64,000 nt of DNA from Bacteroidales bacterium (lineage in GTDB: Bacteria > Bacteroidota > Bacteroidia > Bacteroidales > VadinHA17). Position 1 is the first letter of the stretch. Each line of letters starts with the position of its first letter. A program made the translations under genes and the position numbers. The stretch is taken from NCBI GenBank assembly GCA_003141895.1, contig PLNT01000014.1:62001-126000 (forward strand), given 5' to 3'. The notes beneath the pieces were generated by a model that was not told the origin of the DNA, searched no databases, and worked only from the letters and a program-made list of their open reading frames with translations. Of the stretch, positions 30,125 to 38,987 are shown piece after piece.

Positions 30125-31252
30125 ATGTTTGTAATTCAGAACAGGGACAAGGAGTCAAAAGCACGTACAGGCTTTCTGAGAACTCCACATGGGGACATCC
30201 CGACTCCGATCTTCATGCCCGTAGGAACGGGAGGTACTGTTAAAGGGATACTTCAGCGCGACCTTACTGACGATATAAATGCAAAAATTATCCTTGGAAA
30301 TACATACCATCTTTATTTGCGACCAGGTACTGAAATTCTGAAAAAAGCTCAGGGATTGCATAATTTCATGTCGTGGCAGCGTCCAATTCTAACGGATAGC
30401 GGCGGATATCAGGTTTTTTCTTTAACAGGGAACAGGAAACTTACAGAAGAAGGAGCTATCTTTAAATCACATATTGATGGATCAAGACATGTCTTTACTC
30501 CTGAGAACACAATCGACATTCAGCGTGTTATCGGCGCCGATATAATGATGGCTTTTGATGAATGCGCTCCATGGCCTTGTGATTATACATATGTTAAGAA
30601 ATCTGTTGCACTGACACATCGCTGGCTTAACCGTGCCGTTGTAAGATACAGGGAAACAGAGCCTTTGTATGGCAATGAACAACTGCTTTTTCCAATCGTT
30701 CAGGGGGGAACATTTGATGATCTGAGAAAGGAATCGGCTGAAAAAACAGCAATAGCCGGATTGGAAGGAAATGCAATTGGAGGATTATCAGTCGGCGAAC
30801 CAGCTGAGGAGATGTATCGCATCATAGAGATTGTAAATGAGATACTTCCGGAGGATAAGCCGCGTTATCTTATGGGAGTCGGAACTCCGGTAAACCTTCT
30901 TGAAGCAATTGACAGGGGAATTGACATGTTTGATTGTGTTATGCCAACCCGGAACGGAAGAAATGGTATGTTGTTTACCAGCGAAGGCACTCTGAATATG
31001 AGGAACAGAAAATGGATAGATGATTTCAGTCCGATTGATCCCGAAGGTCCGTCTGCCGTCAGTTTAACCTATTCAAAAGCTTATCTCAGACACCTGATAA
31101 TGTCAGGTGAAAACCTCGGAGCCCAGATTGCAAGTATACATAATCTGGCCTTTTATCTTAAATTAATGAAAGAAGCACGCGATAAAATTAATGAAGGAAT
31201 TTTTAAAAAATGGAAAAGCTCAATGATAAAAAAACTTTCAGAGAGGCTTTAA
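30125..31252 (+). CDS. tgt: tRNA-guanine transglycosylase (queuosine pathway), zinc cysteines absent
   Basis: 375 residues. It exchanges guanine 34 of Asp, Asn, His and Tyr tRNAs for preQ1. The catalytic residues are present: Asp in LTDSGGYQVFSLT near 90 and the nucleophile Asp in DMFDCVMPTRNGRNG near 275-289. The zinc site that normally reads CxCxxC followed by a distant His has lost all cysteines: between NMRNRKWIDDFSPIDPEG and YSKAYLRHL the sequence is PSAVSLT, although the IHNLAFY histidine remains. I recall the same change in other Bacteroidota Tgt proteins, so it is probably lineage-wide and not inactivating. The lptG-like gene overlaps its end. Confidence 0.93.
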   Translation: MFVIQNRDKESKARTGFLRTPHGDIPTPIFMPVGTGGTVKGILQRDLTDDINAKIILGNTYHLYLRPGTEILKKAQGLHNFMSWQRPILTDSGGYQVFSLTGNRKLTEEGAIFKSHIDGSRHVFTPENTIDIQRVIGADIMMAFDECAPWPCDYTYVKKSVALTHRWLNRAVVRYRETEPLYGNEQLLFPIVQGGTFDDLRKESAEKTAIAGLEGNAIGGLSVGEPAEEMYRIIEIVNEILPEDKPRYLMGVGTPVNLLEAIDRGIDMFDCVMPTRNGRNGMLFTSEGTLNMRNRKWIDDFSPIDPEGPSAVSLTYSKAYLRHLIMSGENLGAQIASIHNLAFYLKLMKEARDKINEGIFKKWKSSMIKKLSERL

Positions 31253-32349
31253 GATTTCTGAAGTTGAAACTTATTGATGTTTACATTATCAGGAAGTTTC
31301 TTGGTACCTTCTTTTTTTGTATCGTCCTGATACTAACCATTGCCGTTGTTTTCGATTTTGCAGAGAAAATTGATAATTTCATGGAGAAGCAGGCTCCGGT
31401 GAAAGCCATAATCTTTGACTATTACCTGAACTTTATTCCATATTTCGCGATGCTCTTTGCCCCATTGTTTGTGTTTATTGCTGTAATTTTCTTCACTTCT
31501 AAAATGGCAATAAGCACTGAAATAATTGCAATTCTGAACAGCGGTATGAGTTTCAGACGTATGATGTTGCCTTACTTCCTTTCTGCTTTATTCATTGCTT
31601 CATTTACATTTGCCCTGACCAATTTCGTTATCCCCAAATCGAACCGCATCAGGATGGAATTTGAGGATAAGTATTATCATGCATCAACTAAAAGAATAAC
31701 TGTCGAGAATATTCACAGACAGGTATCCAAAAATGTATATGTGTACATGGGGACGTTTAATCCCTTAAGCCAGAGGGGCCAGAACTTTACCATCGAAAAA
31801 TTCAATGATAAAGGTGAACTTGAATCAAAGCTATCGTCGTCTTCTGTGGTTTATGATACTACATTGCATAAATGGAGCGCACTTAATTATTATCTCAGGG
31901 TAACCAACGCGAATGGGGAAATAATAACCAAAGGCAAACAAATTGACACTACTCTTAATGCCATGAGGCCTGAAGATTTTTCAAGGGATCCCAGTTTTGT
32001 AGGAACCATGACATCGCGTGAGCTTGATAATTATATAAAGCTCCTTCGTCTTCAGGGCTCTGACGAACTTAAACTATTCCTCATTGAGAAATACAGAAGG
32101 TTTTCAAACCCGTTCGCCGTGTTTATACTTACGCTTATTGGGGTTACTTTATCATCGAGGAAGATCAGGGGAGGACTTGGTATGAATATAGGAATAGGTC
32201 TCATGCTTAGTTTTTCCTACATCCTGTTTTTGCAGTTTGCATCGCAATTTTCACTAAAAGGCAGCCTCGGTCCAATGCTCGCGATGTGGATCCCAAATAT
32301 TATATATGCAGTAATCGGGATGGTGCTTTATAAATTAGCCCCAAAATAA
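31210..32349 (+). CDS. LptF/LptG-family permease (lipopolysaccharide export)
   Basis: 379 residues with the YjgP/YjgQ layout: three N-terminal membrane helices (GTFFFCIVLILTIAVVF; YFAMLFAPLFVFIAVIFF; SALFIASFTFALTNF), a periplasmic beta domain about 150-290 and three C-terminal helices. It would be the transmembrane part of the Lpt exporter moving lipopolysaccharide from inner to outer membrane. The start at 31210 overlaps tgt by 43 bases. A TTG at 31264 (12 bases after the tgt stop) would give 361 residues beginning LKLIDVYIIRKFLG, nearer to the usual family start, so the true start is uncertain. Co-transcribed with tgt. Confidence 0.88.
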   Translation: MEKLNDKKTFREALRFLKLKLIDVYIIRKFLGTFFFCIVLILTIAVVFDFAEKIDNFMEKQAPVKAIIFDYYLNFIPYFAMLFAPLFVFIAVIFFTSKMAISTEIIAILNSGMSFRRMMLPYFLSALFIASFTFALTNFVIPKSNRIRMEFEDKYYHASTKRITVENIHRQVSKNVYVYMGTFNPLSQRGQNFTIEKFNDKGELESKLSSSSVVYDTTLHKWSALNYYLRVTNANGEIITKGKQIDTTLNAMRPEDFSRDPSFVGTMTSRELDNYIKLLRLQGSDELKLFLIEKYRRFSNPFAVFILTLIGVTLSSRKIRGGLGMNIGIGLMLSFSYILFLQFASQFSLKGSLGPMLAMWIPNIIYAVIGMVLYKLAPK

Positions 32350-32387
32350 AATTGTACCCTTCAAAATAAACCTTAAAAAAAATTCAT

Positions 32388-33932
32388 ATGCCAGTCAATA
32401 AGAAGATACGTGAACTTCAGGAAAAACGTGAAAAAGTCCTGCTTGGAGGAGGCGAACAGGCTATTGAAAAACAGAAAGCCATGGGGAAACGGACTGCCCG
32501 TGAACGAATCATGGCTCTACTTGATGAGAATTCATTCAATGAATATGACCTGTTTGTTGAACACGATGCCCGAGATTTTGACATGGATAAAAAATCACTG
32601 CCAAGCGATGGTGTAATTATAGGTTCCGGTACAATATACGGAGCTCCTGTAGCAATTTTCGCACAGGATTTTACCGTCGCCGGTGGATCGCTGGGTTTAA
32701 TGCACTCGAGAAAGATTACCAAAATAATGGATCACGCACTGAAAATGAGGATGCCTCTTATCGGGATCAACGATTCAGGAGGTGCCAGAATTCAGGAGGG
32801 TGTGAATTCACTGGCAGGATATGGTGAAATATTCTTCCGCAATACGATTTCAAGTGGTGTTATCCCCCAGTTATCGGTTATTCTAGGTCCTTGTGCCGGT
32901 GGTGCTGTGTACTCTCCGGCATTAACTGATTTCGTATTTGTAGTTGACAATATTTCCAAAATGTTCATTACCGGACCCGAAGTGATAAAAACGGTTCTTG
33001 GTGAAGAGATTTCAATGGAAGATCTTGGAGGTGCAAGGGTTCATTGCGAGATAACCGGCAATGCTCATTTCTTTGCATTAAGCGAGGAAGAATGTTTTGA
33101 CCAGATCAAAAAGCTTATAACTTTTATCCCTTGGAATAATGGTCAAAAGGCCCGGATGTTTGAGCCTGCGGAACCAAAACCTGAATATAATATTAACAAG
33201 ATCGTGCCGGAGGATCCAACCCTTCCGTATGATGTCAAAGATGTCATAAGGGCCGTTGTCGACAATTCAGACTTCTTTGAAATAATGCAGCTTTATGCAA
33301 AAAATATTGTGATTGGGTTTGGAAGAATGGGAGGACGTACAACAGGTTTTGTAGCAAATCAGCCACTTGAAATGGCAGGTGTACTGGATGTTGATTCATC
33401 AGACAAAGCAGCAAGATTCATTCGTTATTGCGATGCATTTAATATTCCGATAATTACTCTGGTTGACCTTCCGGGATACCTGCCCGGTGTTGACCAGGAA
33501 CATGCAGGTGTAATAAGACACGGCGCAAAAGTTCTGTATGCTTACAGCGAAGCAACAGTTCCCAAGCTTACAGTAATCCTCAGAAAAGCCTATGGAGGTG
33601 GTTACATTGCGATGAGTTCAAGACATCTGCGCGCTGATTTTGTTTTTGCATGGCCTTCAGCTGAAATTGCCGTTATGGGTCCGGAAGGAGCTGCAAACAT
33701 TATATTCAGAAAGGAGATTATGTCTTCTGATGATCCTGATGGAATGAGGAAACAGAAGGTTGAAGAGTATAAAACCAAATTTGCCAACCCTTATGTTGCT
33801 GCTTCGAGAGGGTATGTCGATGCTGTTATTGAGCCTTCCGAAACGAGGAAATTCCTTATGCATTCTATTGAAGTATCAGAAAATAAAGATGTGTCGATGC
33901 CTCGTAAAAAACACGGACTTCCACCTTTTTAA
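32388..33932 (+). CDS. Acyl-CoA carboxyltransferase subunit (propionyl-CoA carboxylase beta / methylmalonyl-CoA decarboxylase alpha)
   Basis: 514 residues, standard length. N-terminal carboxyltransferase: GKRTARERIMALLDENSF near 31-48, INDSGGARIQEGVNSLAGYG near 126-145 and GPCAGGAVYSPALTDF near 166-181. C-terminal half: DLPGYLPGVDQEHAG near 363-377, GGYIAMSSRHLRADF near 404-418, and PSAEIAVMGPEGAANIIF near 423-440. It transfers carboxyl between biotin and propionyl- or methylmalonyl-CoA. The next gene encodes a small biotin carrier; neither a biotin carboxylase nor a sodium-pump beta subunit is near, so the two activities cannot be separated. Confidence 0.9.
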   Translation: MPVNKKIRELQEKREKVLLGGGEQAIEKQKAMGKRTARERIMALLDENSFNEYDLFVEHDARDFDMDKKSLPSDGVIIGSGTIYGAPVAIFAQDFTVAGGSLGLMHSRKITKIMDHALKMRMPLIGINDSGGARIQEGVNSLAGYGEIFFRNTISSGVIPQLSVILGPCAGGAVYSPALTDFVFVVDNISKMFITGPEVIKTVLGEEISMEDLGGARVHCEITGNAHFFALSEEECFDQIKKLITFIPWNNGQKARMFEPAEPKPEYNINKIVPEDPTLPYDVKDVIRAVVDNSDFFEIMQLYAKNIVIGFGRMGGRTTGFVANQPLEMAGVLDVDSSDKAARFIRYCDAFNIPIITLVDLPGYLPGVDQEHAGVIRHGAKVLYAYSEATVPKLTVILRKAYGGGYIAMSSRHLRADFVFAWPSAEIAVMGPEGAANIIFRKEIMSSDDPDGMRKQKVEEYKTKFANPYVAASRGYVDAVIEPSETRKFLMHSIEVSENKDVSMPRKKHGLPPF

Positions 33933-33962
33933 TTAATTTCCTAAATCTTTAATGTGACAGTC

Positions 33963-34280
33963 ATGAAAGAAAATGATAAGCTGGGATACCTTAATATTGA
34001 TACCAGCCTTTATAAGACCAGGATCAGTGAAAAGTTTCAAAACAGGAAGTCATATAAACCGGCAGACCCCAGGATAATTCTGAGTTTTATTCCAGGGACT
34101 GTTCTCGATATCCTTATTGGAAAAGGGCAAATTGTTAAGAAAGGTGAAATTCTGATGATTCTTGATGCTATGAAGATGCAGAATAAGTTGAAATGCATCA
34201 TGGACGGGAAAGTAAAATCGATAGCTGTAAAAAAGGGAGATAAGGTATCAAAAGGGACTGTGTTGCTGGAACTGGAATAA
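33963..34280 (+). CDS. Biotin carboxyl carrier domain protein
   Basis: 105 residues from ATG 33963; an in-frame GTG at 33954 adds three. The biotinyl motif reads LMILDAMKMQNKL near 63-75, with the biotin-accepting Lys in DAMKM (EAMKM in most homologues). The domain starts at FIPGTVLDILIGKGQIVKKG and closes GDKVSKGTVLLELE. The 40-residue lead region is short and lacks the Pro/Ala-rich linker of many carriers. It starts 30 bp after the carboxyltransferase gene and surely serves it. Confidence 0.9.
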   Translation: MKENDKLGYLNIDTSLYKTRISEKFQNRKSYKPADPRIILSFIPGTVLDILIGKGQIVKKGEILMILDAMKMQNKLKCIMDGKVKSIAVKKGDKVSKGTVLLELE

Positions 34281-34290
34281 CCGCGTTTTA

Positions 34291-34392
34291 CCTCATCCCC
34301 TAACCCCTTCTCCCAAGGGAGAAGGGGAATAGTCAAATCATTATCAATTAGTTAAGTCCATCCCCCTTTGGGGAGGGATTTAGGGAGAGGTT
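34291..34392. repeat. G/C-run hairpin element between convergent genes
   Basis: CCCCTTCTCCC (34304-34314), AA, GGGAGAAGGGG (34317-34327) form an 11-bp hairpin. A second hairpin, TCCCC...GGGGA, lies at 34361-34374. CCTCATCCCCTAA on the left and TTAGGGAGAGG on the right form an imperfect outer pair. It is the same design as 5142-5236 and 6478-6602, in the gap between the biotin carrier and the convergent ispE. Confidence 0.65.
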
Positions 34393-35220
34393 TCATGGAG
34401 AGTCACAATCACCTTCCCAGATTACATATTCCTTTAGTTTAGTTGAAAGACCTGGCTTTTCTGAGAAAATTCCATAAACACTTGATCCGCTACCCGACAT
34501 AAGGCTGAAGAGAGCCCCGGAATTGTATAATTCATCTTTTAGTTCGCCAATTAAAGGATGTTTTTTAAAGGCAAATGCTTCAAAGTCATTTAAAATAAAC
34601 TTTTTCCAGTCGCTTAAAGGAAGCTTGAATAAATCGTGAAGGCTTACTGAAGGTTTTTCCGGCTTACAGTTTCTGTAAGCTTCAGCTGTGTTGATTCCGC
34701 TTCCCGGATCTGCTAAAACAAGATATAGACCGGATAAAGATTTATTTACTGCTGTTAGTATTTCCCCTCTTCCCGAAGCGAATGAAGGAATTCCATCAAC
34801 AAAAAAAGGACAATCACTACCGATCTCCAGGGCAATTGACCTGAGGTCGTTTTTATCAAATTTCAGATCAAAATGTTTGTTGATTGCATTCAAAAGGCAT
34901 GCTGCATCTGATGAACCGCCTCCTAAACCTGCTCCGACAGGGATAGCTTTGTGAAGATGAATTTGCAGAAAAGGAAAGGGCTTCTTTTCACGAAGTCTGA
35001 TTATGCTTTTCATGACCAGATTGTCCACGGGTTTGCTGCCCGGGTCTATTCCCGTCACTTTGAGAATATCTTTATTTGTAAATTGATCTGAAACAACAAA
35101 TTCAAGAGCATCAGATAATCGAATCGGATAGAATATTGTCTCAATATTATGAAAACCATCCTGACGTTTGCCCGTAATCCTTAAACCGATATTTATTTTA
35201 GCTATAGGAAATACTATCAT
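34393..35220 (-). CDS. ispE: 4-diphosphocytidyl-2-C-methyl-D-erythritol kinase
   Basis: 275 residues. GHMP kinase motifs: AKINIGLRITGKRQDGFHNI near 7-26 with the family's N-terminal Lys-Asn, the phosphate loop PVGAGLGGGSSDAACLL near 94-110, and LMSGSGSSVYGIF near 238-250. FFVDGIPSFASGRGE near 142-156 is the substrate-binding part. It phosphorylates the CDP-ME intermediate of the non-mevalonate isoprenoid pathway. It stands alone; no ispF is adjacent. Confidence 0.94.
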   Translation of the reverse strand: MIVFPIAKINIGLRITGKRQDGFHNIETIFYPIRLSDALEFVVSDQFTNKDILKVTGIDPGSKPVDNLVMKSIIRLREKKPFPFLQIHLHKAIPVGAGLGGGSSDAACLLNAINKHFDLKFDKNDLRSIALEIGSDCPFFVDGIPSFASGRGEILTAVNKSLSGLYLVLADPGSGINTAEAYRNCKPEKPSVSLHDLFKLPLSDWKKFILNDFEAFAFKKHPLIGELKDELYNSGALFSLMSGSGSSVYGIFSEKPGLSTKLKEYVIWEGDCDSP

Positions 35221-35360
35221 ATTCCTTTATTTGATGTAAAAATACCATATGGTTTTGAATATTATGCTATTGATTCTTTTTTTAGCTTTTCAACAAGTTT
35301 TTAACATTCCTTGTTTGTAACAAAACTCTGGCCTTTCAATTCTTCAATACTCTTAATTTA

Positions 35361-35368
35361 TACCTTTG
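35361..35368 (+). promoter_or_regulatory. TACCTTTG -7 box upstream of dnaB
   Basis: TTATACCTTTGAAATTG is a perfect TAnnTTTG match, 59 bases before the dnaB start. The 206-bp gap is otherwise AT-rich with no other clear signal. Confidence 0.5.
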
Positions 35369-35426
35369 AAATTGTGGGAAGACACCTTTCCGATCGTTAT
35401 AAATATTTATAATACAGTTAAATAGC

Positions 35427-36947
35427 ATGATGGCAAAACAAAGAAGTAGCCCTAGGCCAGCTGTAACCACACTGCCTGATTTCGGTAAGGTTCCACCCCA
35501 GGCAAATGATATGGAGGAGGCTGTTCTTGGCGCAGTTATGCTGGAAAAAGAAGCCGTAATTACAATACTCGATATTCTAAAACCTGAAAGTTTTTATAAA
35601 GAATCTCATCAGCGGATCTTTAAAGCAATATCAGATCTTTCTTCAAGGGAATTTCCGGTGGATCTGTATACTGTTACTGAGGAGTTGCGGTCACATAATG
35701 AATTGGACAGTGTAGGAGGTCCGGTATATCTGACCCAGCTTACAGCAAAAGTTGTATCTGCTGCAAACGTTGACTATCATGCTAGGATTGTCGCACAAAA
35801 ATATATTCAGCGCGAACTCATAAGAGTTTCAACTGAGATACAGACAAGATCTTTTGATGACACTTATGACGTGACAGAACTTCTTGATTATTCGGAAAAC
35901 GCTCTTTTCCAGATTGCTGAAGGAAACATCAAACGTGAGGTAGCACCAATCAATGTTGTTATAAAAGAGGCGATAAGAGAGATAGAGGAGGCAGGGAAAA
36001 GGGAAGATGCCCTTGTCGGTACCCCTTCGGGATTCACAAAGCTCGACAGGCTCACTTCAGGATGGCAGAAATCTGAACTGATCATAATTGCCGCACGTCC
36101 TTCAATGGGAAAAACTGCATTTGCACTTTCAATGGCAAGAAACATGGCTATCGATCATGGGAAAAATGTGGCCATATTTTCGTGTGAAATGTCTTCAATT
36201 CAGTTGGTTAACAGGTTAATAATAGCTGAAACCGACATTCCGGGTGATAAGATCAAAAACGGACGACTTACAGAAGAAGAATGGAAACAACTTGAAACAA
36301 GGATAAAGAAGCTCGTGCAGGCACCAATATTCATTGATGACACTCCGGCCATTTCTATATTTGAGCTCAGGGCTAAATGTAGAAGATTGATGGCTCAGCA
36401 TAAACTCGACATTGTTATTGTGGATTATCTTCAGCTCATGTCGGGACCGGAAAATGCCGGAAGCCGGGAACAGGAAGTAAGTAATATCTCACGTTCGCTC
36501 AAGAGTATTGCCAAAGAACTGAATGTTCCTATACTTGCCCTCTCCCAGCTTAACCGTTCAGTTGAAATGAGAGGAGGGACCAAGAGGCCGCTTTTATCCG
36601 ACCTTCGTGAATCGGGAGCAATTGAACAGGATGCTGATATGGTCGTATTTATTCACAGGCAGGATAAATTTGGCATTCCAACATTTGAGGATGGTTCCTC
36701 AACTAAGGGCATCGCTGAAATCATCCTGGCGAAAAACAGGAATGGTCCCGTTGATGACGTCAGACTGAGATTTCGTGAAGAGAAGGCTCAATTTGTTGAT
36801 ATTGATGATTTTGATTTGGACGGCTCTGATACGAGTTTATCACAAAGCATCACCCTTGGTTCGAAGATGAATCATGATAACTTCAGGAAGCTTGGAGGCG
36901 GATTTGACAATGAATCAGAAATTCATGATGAACCTCCATTTGCTTAA
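35427..36947 (+). CDS. dnaB: Replicative DNA helicase
   Basis: 506 residues; starts at 35427 or 35430 (MMAK or MAK). The N-terminal domain is VPPQANDMEEAVLGAVMLEK near 20-39. The RecA-like domain has Walker A ARPSMGKTAFALSMA near 222-236, FSCEMSS near 252, Walker B VIVDYLQLMSGP near 331-342, and REQEVSNISRSLKSIAKELN near 351-370, then LSQLNRSVEMR and LRESGAIEQDADMVVFIHR. It unwinds DNA ahead of the fork, loaded at oriC by an initiator elsewhere. No intein is present. Confidence 0.97.
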   Translation: MMAKQRSSPRPAVTTLPDFGKVPPQANDMEEAVLGAVMLEKEAVITILDILKPESFYKESHQRIFKAISDLSSREFPVDLYTVTEELRSHNELDSVGGPVYLTQLTAKVVSAANVDYHARIVAQKYIQRELIRVSTEIQTRSFDDTYDVTELLDYSENALFQIAEGNIKREVAPINVVIKEAIREIEEAGKREDALVGTPSGFTKLDRLTSGWQKSELIIIAARPSMGKTAFALSMARNMAIDHGKNVAIFSCEMSSIQLVNRLIIAETDIPGDKIKNGRLTEEEWKQLETRIKKLVQAPIFIDDTPAISIFELRAKCRRLMAQHKLDIVIVDYLQLMSGPENAGSREQEVSNISRSLKSIAKELNVPILALSQLNRSVEMRGGTKRPLLSDLRESGAIEQDADMVVFIHRQDKFGIPTFEDGSSTKGIAEIILAKNRNGPVDDVRLRFREEKAQFVDIDDFDLDGSDTSLSQSITLGSKMNHDNFRKLGGGFDNESEIHDEPPFA

Positions 36948-36993
36948 ACCATTGAGGTCACGGAGAACATTCAATCTTTTTCGCGACCGTTCA

Positions 36994-37674
36994 CTACGTC
37001 AAATCTTTCTTTCCGCCCACAATAATAACTATCTCTCCTTTTGGTGGTTTATTTGTATAATGCTCTGAAAGGAACGACAAAGTTCCTCTTACATTTTCTT
37101 CGTATATTTTGCTTAATTCTCTTGAAACGCAGGCATTTCGGTCCGGCCCAAAATGCAGGGCCAATTCATCCAGTGTCTTGATCAATCTGTAAGGGGACTC
37201 ATAAAAAACCATTGTCCTTGTTTCCTCAGCTAATGCAGTTATCCTTTTATTTCTGCCTTTTTTAGGCGGAAGAAAACCTTCAAAACAGAACCGATCAGAA
37301 GGCAATCCTGAGTTTACAAGGGCTGGGATAAGCGCAGTCGGACCAGGTAACGTTTCAACCGGGATTTCCCTTTCAAGGCATGTTCTGACAAGTAAAAATC
37401 CGGGATCTGAAATACCGGGAGTACCTGCATCGGACACCAGTGCAATTGTCTGTCCGCTCAGTATCTTTGAGCATATTGATTCGGCACTTTTGTGCTCATT
37501 GAACATATGGTGTGACTGGAGCGGAGTATTAATATTATAGTGGTTTAGTAACTTTTTGGTTTGACGGGTATCTTCGGCAAGGATAAGATCAACCCTACCA
37601 AGAACTTCTAATGCCCTTAAAGTGATATCTTTAAGATTACCAATGGGTGTGGGAACCAGGAAAAGTTTACTCAT
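36994..37674 (-). CDS. rsmI: 16S rRNA (cytidine-1402-2'-O)-methyltransferase
   Basis: 226 residues, tetrapyrrole-methylase fold. LVPTPIGNLKDITLRALEVL near 6-25, LAEDTRQTKKLLNHY near 33-47, IALVSDAGTPGISDPGF near 76-92 and VETLPGPTALIPALVNSGLP near 100-119 are diagnostic. KKGRNKRI near 138 follows. It methylates the ribose of C1402 in the decoding centre. The start overlaps the preceding gene by 8 bases, so it is probably translated with the unknown gene at 37667. Confidence 0.94.
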   Translation of the reverse strand: MSKLFLVPTPIGNLKDITLRALEVLGRVDLILAEDTRQTKKLLNHYNINTPLQSHHMFNEHKSAESICSKILSGQTIALVSDAGTPGISDPGFLLVRTCLEREIPVETLPGPTALIPALVNSGLPSDRFCFEGFLPPKKGRNKRITALAEETRTMVFYESPYRLIKTLDELALHFGPDRNACVSRELSKIYEENVRGTLSFLSEHYTNKPPKGEIVIIVGGKKDLT

Positions 37675-38281
37675 TATCAGGAAGTTTGAGCCTTACAAGA
37701 TCGAGAAGTAGTGTAACAGCCTCGTCTTCAGGTTTCTCACCAGTGTAGCTCATAATTATTGCCATCGCATCCTGCAGATTTTCAGCTTTGTCGAGTCTGG
37801 AAATTGCCTGTGAATAGACATCTTTATTCCCATCAAAAATCTCCCTTATGAAGAGGAACCTGTCGTTGATTCCAATAGCTTCCGACAAACTTGTGACTGG
37901 TTTGCTTTTCAGATGTTTAGAAACATCTTTTTTACTGATTTCCGGATTTTCCTTATAGTGATCGTCGATATGTCCGAATTTGTCGGCAACTATTGAGACT
38001 GAAGGTGGTTTTTTTTCAGATTCTTTTGACTCCGGTTTCTTCTTGGCTGGTATGGCTGAAACAATGGGAGGTTGTTTTTCTGTTATGGATTCCTGTTTAA
38101 CCGACACAAAGTCATTCAGATTTTTAAGGAGCGCAATAACCTCTCCGGCACTTTTGCATTTCGATTTTGCGAGTTCCACTTGAAGGGCGGGTACCCCAGG
38201 GTATTTCTTCAGATCATCAATTATCTCGGAGGCTTCGTTGAGATCTTTTATGATTAAATCGATGGTTGACTTGAAATCCAT
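37667..38281 (-). CDS. Conserved hypothetical protein, coiled N-terminus and conserved C-terminal core
   Basis: 204 residues, no signal peptide. The first 70 residues are mostly helical and charged (DFKSTIDLIIKDLNEASEII; LAKSKCKSAGEVIALLKNLN). A Lys/Pro/Ser/Glu-rich linker covers about 70-110. The C-terminal core has PVTSLSEAIGINDRFLFIRE, IFDGNKDVYSQAISRLDKAE and LDLVRLKLPDNE. I have seen this GINDRFLF-type core in uncharacterised Bacteroidota proteins, but know no function. It overlaps rsmI by 8 bases, giving it a ribosome-related setting, although overlap alone is weak evidence. Confidence 0.75.
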   Translation of the reverse strand: MDFKSTIDLIIKDLNEASEIIDDLKKYPGVPALQVELAKSKCKSAGEVIALLKNLNDFVSVKQESITEKQPPIVSAIPAKKKPESKESEKKPPSVSIVADKFGHIDDHYKENPEISKKDVSKHLKSKPVTSLSEAIGINDRFLFIREIFDGNKDVYSQAISRLDKAENLQDAMAIIMSYTGEKPEDEAVTLLLDLVRLKLPDNE

Positions 38282-38322
38282 ACCTTTTGATGTTAATATA
38301 ACAAAGCATTTTCTTTATTTTG

Positions 38323-38330
38323 CAAAAGTA
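38323..38330 (-). promoter_or_regulatory. TACTTTTG -7 box for the hypothetical-rsmI pair
   Basis: The minus strand reads GTTACTTTTGC, a TAnnTTTG match, 41 bases before the start at 38281. A TTG lies 17 bases further upstream, shorter than the ideal spacing. Confidence 0.4.
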
Positions 38331-38399
38331 ACGATTATTCAGCAAGTCAACGTCGAATAAAACTACAAATTAAGTATTGATATCAGATACTCATTACAG

Positions 38400-38987
38400 A
38401 TGGACTTTCTTGAAAATTCGGTGAGGGTAACGGGGAAAAGAGGATCAATTGAACTAATAACAGGGTCAATGTTCTCTGGCAAGACCGAAGAGCTGATCAG
38501 ACGTTTGCGCAGGGCTCAGTTTGCAGGTCTGAAGGTTGAAATATTTAAACCATCACTGGATAAAAGATATTCCGAGACAAGGGTTGTTTCTCATGACGAC
38601 AAATCAATCATCTCAACTCCTGTTGACAATGCTTCTGCAATCCTGCTATTATCAGGTAATGTAGATGTTATAGGTATAGATGAAGCCCAGTTCTTCGATA
38701 ACTCAATAGTTGAAGTCTGTAATACACTGGCCGATAATGGCATGCGGATTATTGTTGCAGGTCTTGATATGGATTTTATGGGAAAACCTTTCGGCCCTGT
38801 GCCTGCACTTCTTTCTGTGGCAGAATTCGTAACTAAAGTGCATGCCATATGTATGCGATGCGGAAATCTTGCTCAGTATTCATTCAGGAAATCAGAAGAT
38901 GAACAGGTCGTCCTCCTGGGTGAAAAGAATCTTTATGAACCTCTTTGCCGGAATTGTTATAACGCAGCTTTAAAAAAAGAACCTTGA
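38400..38987 (+). CDS. tdk: Thymidine kinase
   Basis: 195 residues, type II enzyme. P-loop [17 protein letters not shown] near 22-38, DEAQFFDN near 96-103 with the catalytic Glu, and four zinc cysteines in CMRCG near 155-159 and CRNC near 186-189. It phosphorylates thymidine for the salvage pathway. The end overlaps the murF-alr start by four bases (TTGA). Confidence 0.95.
   Translation: MDFLENSVRVTGKRGSIELITGSMFSGKTEELIRRLRRAQFAGLKVEIFKPSLDKRYSETRVVSHDDKSIISTPVDNASAILLLSGNVDVIGIDEAQFFDNSIVEVCNTLADNGMRIIVAGLDMDFMGKPFGPVPALLSVAEFVTKVHAICMRCGNLAQYSFRKSEDEQVVLLGEKNLYEPLCRNCYNAALKKEP

Noticed and set aside
31210-31263. Using the longer LptG-like start as proof of a programmed tgt overlap
   Set aside because: A TTG start at 31264 removes the overlap and gives the usual family N-terminus, so the 43-base overlap may not be real.
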